Shown: positions 6,727 through 10,395 of the stretch, one piece after another
Layout of the letters: every line of letters begins with the position of its first letter
How positions within the stretch are numbered: position 1 is the first letter of the stretch
Source: Bacteriovoracaceae bacterium UBA2394
Lineage (GTDB): Bacteria; Bdellovibrionota; UBA2394
Direction: 5' to 3'
NCBI GenBank assembly: GCA_002343335.1
Contig: DDSI01000119.1
Coordinates: 1-10,395 of the forward strand
Length of the DNA stretch: 10,395 nt
Position numbers and translations under genes: made by a program
Notes under the pieces: generated by a model
The model's input: the letters and a program-made list of their open reading frames with translations, nothing else
What the model was told of the DNA's origin: nothing
Databases searched by the model: none

Positions 6727-7788
6727 TTAATACTCCAGTGGCAAAGAAATACGTTGCCCATCGCGTGCAGACTTGTAACTCGCGATGAGAAGTTCCAAAG
6801 AGCGCAGTCCTTCGCGACCATCGGTTTGCGGCGTGGCTTCTCCTCGAAGCGCCTGAATGACATTCGCATAGTAGGCGCGGTGGCCAAAACCATACACCGA
6901 ATCAGTCCCGTAACTGGCATCTTTTACTTTGGCGTCCTCGGCGTGCGTGGTTTCAAATTCCCAATGATCAATCTTATTGAGTGCGACCCCGCCTAGGCGG
7001 ACCGTTCCCTTTTCTCCGAGAATGGTGATCGAGCCTTCGAAGTTTTTGTTGTAGGCGAGCATGGTGACATTGGCGGAACCGAGAGCGCCGGAACGCCATC
7101 GCACATTCACAACAGCGGTGTCTTCCACTTCGATGTTTCTCGCCAGTGTCGCTGTGAAAGCTTGAACACTTTCCACCGGGCCGACGAGCCAATCCATCAA
7201 ATCGATATAATGGCTTGCTTGATTCATGAGCGCACCACCGTCAAATTCCCAAGTTCCTCGCCACTTCGCACTGGAATAATACGATTGAGGGCGTGACCAA
7301 AACACATTCACATTCACCATGAAGATGCGACCAAACCGCCCCTGGTCGATTGCCGATTTCAATAACATAAGCGTGGGATTCGTACGGTTTTGTTTGACCA
7401 CAAAGAGGTGCGTCCCCGCTTGATCGGCGGCGGCGACCATTTGTTTTCCGTCCCCCCATCGTGTCGCCATGGGCTTTTCGGTCATCACATGTTTTCCGGA
7501 TTCTGAGGCTTGAATCGCCTGCTCGGGATGTAAACCGCTCGGCGTACAAAGAATGACCAAGTCGGCTTCAGACTTTTGCAGCAGCGAGGAGTAACTGGTG
7601 AAACCTTCAACCTTTAATTTATCTGCATGAACGTCAAGGCGACTTAGATCTGAATCGCAGACAGCTACGAGTTCCAAATCCTTCGTGTGATTGGCGAGGG
7701 CATCAAAATGACGTTCGGAAATTCGACCGCATCCTACGAGAGCTGCTCGAACTTTCCGACCCACGATCGGAGCTTTGCGCTGGAACAT
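6727..7788 (-). CDS. wbpB: UDP-N-acetylglucosaminuronate 3-dehydrogenase (WbpB/WlbA type)
   Basis: A Gfo/Idh/MocA-family oxidoreductase of 353 residues. WbpB/WlbA oxidises C3 of UDP-GlcNAcA to the 3-keto sugar, which WbpE then aminates. The NAD-binding start [17 protein letters not shown] has Gly19 and Gly21. EKPMATRW contains the catalytic-type Lys105. [11 protein letters not shown] and the long stretch from [12 protein letters not shown] through [20 protein letters not shown] (ending with His193) are hallmarks of the WlbA subgroup. [20 protein letters not shown] and [14 protein letters not shown] follow. ATG 7788 has no clear Shine-Dalgarno; a GTG at codon 9 would shorten it by eight residues and still leave the NAD motif intact. 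It follows the GNAT gene after 42 bases and is nearly fused to wbpD. In characterised members the NADH formed is recycled with 2-oxoglutarate; I cannot tell from sequence whether that applies here. Confidence 0.93.
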   Translation of the reverse strand: MFQRKAPIVGRKVRAALVGCGRISERHFDALANHTKDLELVAVCDSDLSRLDVHADKLKVEGFTSYSSLLQKSEADLVILCTPSGLHPEQAIQASESGKHVMTEKPMATRWGDGKQMVAAADQAGTHLFVVKQNRTNPTLMLLKSAIDQGRFGRIFMVNVNVFWSRPQSYYSSAKWRGTWEFDGGALMNQASHYIDLMDWLVGPVESVQAFTATLARNIEVEDTAVVNVRWRSGALGSANVTMLAYNKNFEGSITILGEKGTVRLGGVALNKIDHWEFETTHAEDAKVKDASYGTDSVYGFGHRAYYANVIQALRGEATPQTDGREGLRSLELLIASYKSARDGQRISLPLEY

Positions 7789-7830
7789 AAGTTTTATAAT
7801 TTAACGGGGAAAAAGGCCGATTTCCAGGAC

Positions 7831-8439
7831 TTACTGAAGTACGTCTGAGGGAGAACGGGATTTCTTCTGGAGTTGCTTGGACTTAGTAGAATCTTCGCCA
7901 AAGAGTTTTAACCATTCAGGCTGCAAAATTGCATAACATTCGAGATCGATATATTTCCCTTCGTGAAAGAAGGACTCGCGCTTACAGCCTTCTTTAATCC
8001 ATCCCAATTTTTGGACGGCCCGATTAAAGGCGGGATTTGGCGACTCAGCCCACACGCGATAGAGATTCATGGCGGTGAATGCATGTTTGCAGATGGCCTG
8101 CATGGCATCGCGAGCTACTCCTTTTCCCCAAACCGATTTATCGCCGACGACAATGGAAAGTTCTGCAGAGCGATGCAGCCAAAGAATGGAATTCAAGCTC
8201 AAATTTCCCACGTGCTTATCACTATCTTTCATGCAAATGGCGAGGCTCAAATCCGTAGAGCTCTGCAAACGCTCGTAATACTGCTCGAGCTGTTCCATTC
8301 CTGTGGGATAGGACTTTCTCCCGCTATATTTCAAAATTTCAGGATCATTTAGCCATTGGAGATAGCATTCATTGAGATCTTCGCGTCGAAGCTTGCGAAG
8401 GTAGACTTTCTCTCCATAAATGAAGGCCGTCTTATCCAT
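7831..8439 (-). CDS. GNAT-family N-acetyltransferase (RimJ/RimL-like)
   Basis: A 202-residue Gcn5-related acetyltransferase. The start ATG 8439 is preceded by a strong GAGGAAG ribosome binding site 2-3 bases upstream; the open frame continues 16 codons further but this start is better. The N-terminus GEKVYLRKLRREDL and the WLNDPEI segment (29-35) are typical of the acetyltransferase_3 group, often found in surface-sugar clusters. The acetyl-CoA loop is VWGKGVARDAMQAI (103-116), followed by the ESPNPAFNRAVQKLGW strand-helix. The last about 20 residues are a charged lysine-rich tail. It is the first gene of the minus-strand unit with wbpB, wbpD and wbpE. It could acetylate another amino sugar of the same glycan, but the substrate cannot be told from the sequence. 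Confidence 0.9.
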   Translation of the reverse strand: MDKTAFIYGEKVYLRKLRREDLNECYLQWLNDPEILKYSGRKSYPTGMEQLEQYYERLQSSTDLSLAICMKDSDKHVGNLSLNSILWLHRSAELSIVVGDKSVWGKGVARDAMQAICKHAFTAMNLYRVWAESPNPAFNRAVQKLGWIKEGCKRESFFHEGKYIDLECYAILQPEWLKLFGEDSTKSKQLQKKSRSPSDVLQ

Positions 8440-8441
8440 GA

Positions 8442-8448
8442 CTTCCTC
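8442..8448 (-). promoter_or_regulatory. Ribosome binding site of the GNAT gene
   Basis: GAGGAAG on the minus strand, ending two bases before ATG 8439. It is the best Shine-Dalgarno in the window and decides the start in favour of 8439 rather than the upstream in-frame codon at 8487. Confidence 0.7.
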
Positions 8449-8452
8449 TATT

Positions 8453-10395
8453 ATGATGAATAATATAGGCGGCGTGAATTGGGTCATTCAAACCGCGGCT
8501 AGGATGCTCTTTGCGGCGCTGCTTTTCGGATGTGCGGCGCATCAATCCCCTAAGTCTCCCACCGTCGATTACCGGAATCAGGCGGATTCCTTTCCTTACG
8601 CTTGGAAAATTTTGGGACCATTTTTAAGCGCTCCTCGAGAGGGAATGATCGATCACCTTTTGAAGTACGGTGGGGAGAGCGCAATCGTTCCTAGCGATGA
8701 GCAGATTTTTTATTCGGAGCTTTCCAAAGACGCGGAACTGAAATGGAGGTCGGTGGAAAACAGGGCGGCTCACGTTGAGATCGTTCACGCCGATGCAGAC
8801 TGGCAAAAGGCTCAGGCCACACAGGGGTTAGCGGGAATTATGAATGTTACGTACGCCTATTCGGAAATGGATTTCCCCAAGGCATTCGTGGCGCTTGTGC
8901 ATGTGAAAGATGTGCGCCAGATTTTTGTGAATGGAAGGATGTATTGGGGGCAACCCTATGGTTATTCGCACTATGTCATTCCGATTCCATTCGAGATGGG
9001 GCGCAATCGAGTTCTACTGAAAATCCCCAGTTACGAAAATCCGGCATTCGAGTTTTCCTTTCGGCCCACCAACGACGCCGTATTTATCGGAGAAGATGTG
9101 ACGCTCCCCGATCTTGTGGAAGGTGACGTGCAAGAAAAAATCTTGATGGGAATTCCATTGGTGAATGCCACGCATATGGATTTTGAAAATGTGCGACTGC
9201 GAGTTTCGACTGCGAAGGGCGTGATTGCTGAAATTGAAGAGCGCTGGAATCTCATTCCCCTCAGTGTGTCGAAAATTCCTATAGCGTTGTCGCGAAGGGA
9301 TGTCGAAGCCGAGTTAAAGATTGAGCTTGTGGATAAAGTGGGGACGCCGATCTCCGCCAAAAAACTGATCTTGGATGAAAAAAAATCGACGGACGCTCAA
9401 ATACTGACCTTTCAATCTCAATATGATGGGAGCATTCAGCCCTATTCCATTTTGCCGCCCAAGGATTTAAATCCGCAAAGAATCTATGACGGAGTTCTGG
9501 CTCTCCACGGCGCCAACGTCACTTCTTCTGTTGCGATTAAAACTTATGCTCCGAAAGATTGGGCCTATGTGATTGCGCCCACAAACCGCAGACCTCATGG
9601 ATTTGCCTGGCAAAATTTAGGAAGACTCGACGCTCTGGAAGCTCTGAACGATGCCGGCCAGCGGTTTAGAATTGATCCTAAGAGGATCATTCTCACGGGA
9701 CATTCCATGGGCGGGCAAGGCGTTTGGCATATCGGTGTATTTCATCCCGATTTATTTATGGGCTTAGCCCCGGCCGCGGGCTGGACGAGTTTTGACTCCT
9801 ATTCTCCTGCGTACTTACAGCGGAGCTCGACGGATGGGTCGTTGGAATTAAAACAATTGCGTGAACGAGCTGAACTCGATTCCAACAATCCTTATTTTTT
9901 GAACAATGTGAAGCATCTTCCCATTTTCATTACACAGGCTAGGGGAGATCGGACGGTAACACCTTTTCATTCTCGAAAGTTTTTTAAACTTCGGAATGAA
10001 GATGCCGCGAATTTAACCAACTATCGCGAGATAGCGAGTGATGAGCATTGGTGCAGAGAACCCTTAATTGAGGGCGTGGGCTTTCAGTGCGTGGACCACC
10101 CTCTGCAGTATGAGTTTTTACGCCATCAACGTCCGAATGAATCGGGAATTTTGGAGATCCGGTTGAACGATCTCAGTATCAACAGTGTTTTTAAGGTGAA
10201 GGATGACGTTTCATTTGAGGTCTTAGCCCAGGATCGTGTGATGTCTCCTACCTGGTTTCTGTTAGATACGAACACGAAACCGTGGACTTTGAAGTCCAGC
10301 AATATCACGCACATTCGAATTGTCGGGCCGTCGAGGGGAGAGCAGGCGATCGTTTGGAATAATATTAAGAAATCGAGCAAGGTGGATGCAAAGGG
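8453..10395 (+). CDS. Predicted lipoprotein with beta-sandwich and alpha/beta hydrolase domains, 3'-truncated
   Basis: The frame is open to the window edge: 647 residues and no stop. A hydrophobic segment ends in the lipobox LLFGC with Cys27 followed by Ala, which by the E. coli +2 rule suggests the outer membrane. The region at residues 140-200 (FVNGRMYWGQPYGY, then a VPIPF-like strand and GRNRVLLKI) resembles the galactose-binding jelly-roll of secreted glycan enzymes, and WKILGPF (51-57) fits such proteins. A second beta-rich stretch covers about 205-315. From about 320 the DGSIQPYSILPP segment opens an alpha/beta hydrolase of the prolyl-oligopeptidase/esterase type: LHGAN (351-355), LTGHSMGGQGVWH with nucleophile Ser418, GDRTV with Asp499, and DEHW with His532 as the likely triad. 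A further beta-rich extension follows 555. The start is uncertain: ATG 8453 or 8456, GTG 8474 (AGG four bases upstream) or ATG 8504. Substrate unknown; an esterase or peptidase acting on surface material is possible. Confidence 0.85.
   Translation, partial: MMNNIGGVNWVIQTAARMLFAALLFGCAAHQSPKSPTVDYRNQADSFPYAWKILGPFLSAPREGMIDHLLKYGGESAIVPSDEQIFYSELSKDAELKWRSVENRAAHVEIVHADADWQKAQATQGLAGIMNVTYAYSEMDFPKAFVALVHVKDVRQIFVNGRMYWGQPYGYSHYVIPIPFEMGRNRVLLKIPSYENPAFEFSFRPTNDAVFIGEDVTLPDLVEGDVQEKILMGIPLVNATHMDFENVRLRVSTAKGVIAEIEERWNLIPLSVSKIPIALSRRDVEAELKIELVDKVGTPISAKKLILDEKKSTDAQILTFQSQYDGSIQPYSILPPKDLNPQRIYDGVLALHGANVTSSVAIKTYAPKDWAYVIAPTNRRPHGFAWQNLGRLDALEALNDAGQRFRIDPKRIILTGHSMGGQGVWHIGVFHPDLFMGLAPAAGWTSFDSYSPAYLQRSSTDGSLELKQLRERAELDSNNPYFLNNVKHLPIFITQARGDRTVTPFHSRKFFKLRNEDAANLTNYREIASDEHWCREPLIEGVGFQCVDHPLQYEFLRHQRPNESGILEIRLNDLSINSVFKVKDDVSFEVLAQDRVMSPTWFLLDTNTKPWTLKSSNITHIRIVGPSRGEQAIVWNNIKKSSKVDAK
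8462..8491 (-). promoter_or_regulatory. Candidate sigma70 promoter for the GNAT-wbpB-wbpD-wbpE-epimerase unit
   Basis: On the minus strand TTGAAT (8491-8486, 4 of 6) is 18 bases from TATATT (8467-8462, 5 of 6). Transcription would begin near 8455, giving a short leader of about 16 bases that carries the GAGGAAG site. The promoter lies inside the signal-peptide codons of the divergent lipoprotein gene if that gene starts at 8453. Confidence 0.45.

Noticed and set aside
7795..7800. TATAAT on the plus strand between the wbpB and GNAT genes
   Set aside because: There is no -35 match at the right distance and no plus-strand gene downstream; it would only give antisense RNA.
7804..7830. Weak GGAAA/TTTCC hairpin after the GNAT stop
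   Set aside because: The stem is five base pairs without a following U-run; the genes more likely form one transcript.

Overview
The window is a gene-dense, surface-polysaccharide precursor region from a Gram-negative bacterium. GC content looks close to half. A lipobox protein and several secreted or envelope-type products point to a two-membrane cell. The exact group cannot be read from the sequence; a Bdellovibrio-like or other delta-type proteobacterium is only a guess. No gene-free stretch exceeds 300 bases. I saw no tRNA, rRNA, CRISPR array or transposase.

Bases 1-3272 hold the complete set of four dTDP-L-rhamnose genes in an unusual split layout. rmlA (+, 5' end cut off by the window edge) converges on rmlC and rmlD (both -). 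rmlB (+) diverges from rmlD. Neither rmlD nor rmlB has a plausible ATG start, and their candidate promoters are interleaved in a region of about 80 bases. The rmlB stop codon lies inside an 18-base tandem duplication.

Bases 3315-3980 encode an unrecognised exported protein of 221 residues. Its 3' end overlaps the next operon tail to tail.

Bases 3950-8439 form one minus-strand unit, read in the order GNAT acetyltransferase, wbpB/wlbA, wbpD/wlbB, wbpE/wlbC, UDP-glucuronate 4-epimerase-like gene. The three middle genes are the oxidation, transamination and N-acetylation steps that turn UDP-GlcNAcA into UDP-2,3-diacetamido-2,3-dideoxy-glucuronate (UDP-GlcNAc(3NAc)A). The epimerase start codon overlaps the wbpE stop codon. 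A sigma70-like promoter and a strong ribosome binding site precede the GNAT gene. The 6-dehydrogenase (WbpA type), the glycosyltransferases and the export genes are not in this window.

Bases 8453-10395 (+) carry a long reading frame that runs off the right edge. It encodes a predicted lipoprotein with an N-terminal beta-sandwich, probably a carbohydrate-binding-like fold, and a C-terminal alpha/beta hydrolase with a GHSMGG nucleophile elbow. It is the least conventional gene here.

Together the genes supply dTDP-rhamnose and one or more acylated uronic acid sugars, probably for an O-antigen, capsule or other surface glycan. The sugar pathways themselves are known. The parts worth a second look are the hydrolase lipoprotein, the unknown exported protein, the epimerase coupled to wbpE, and the start/stop structure around rmlB.
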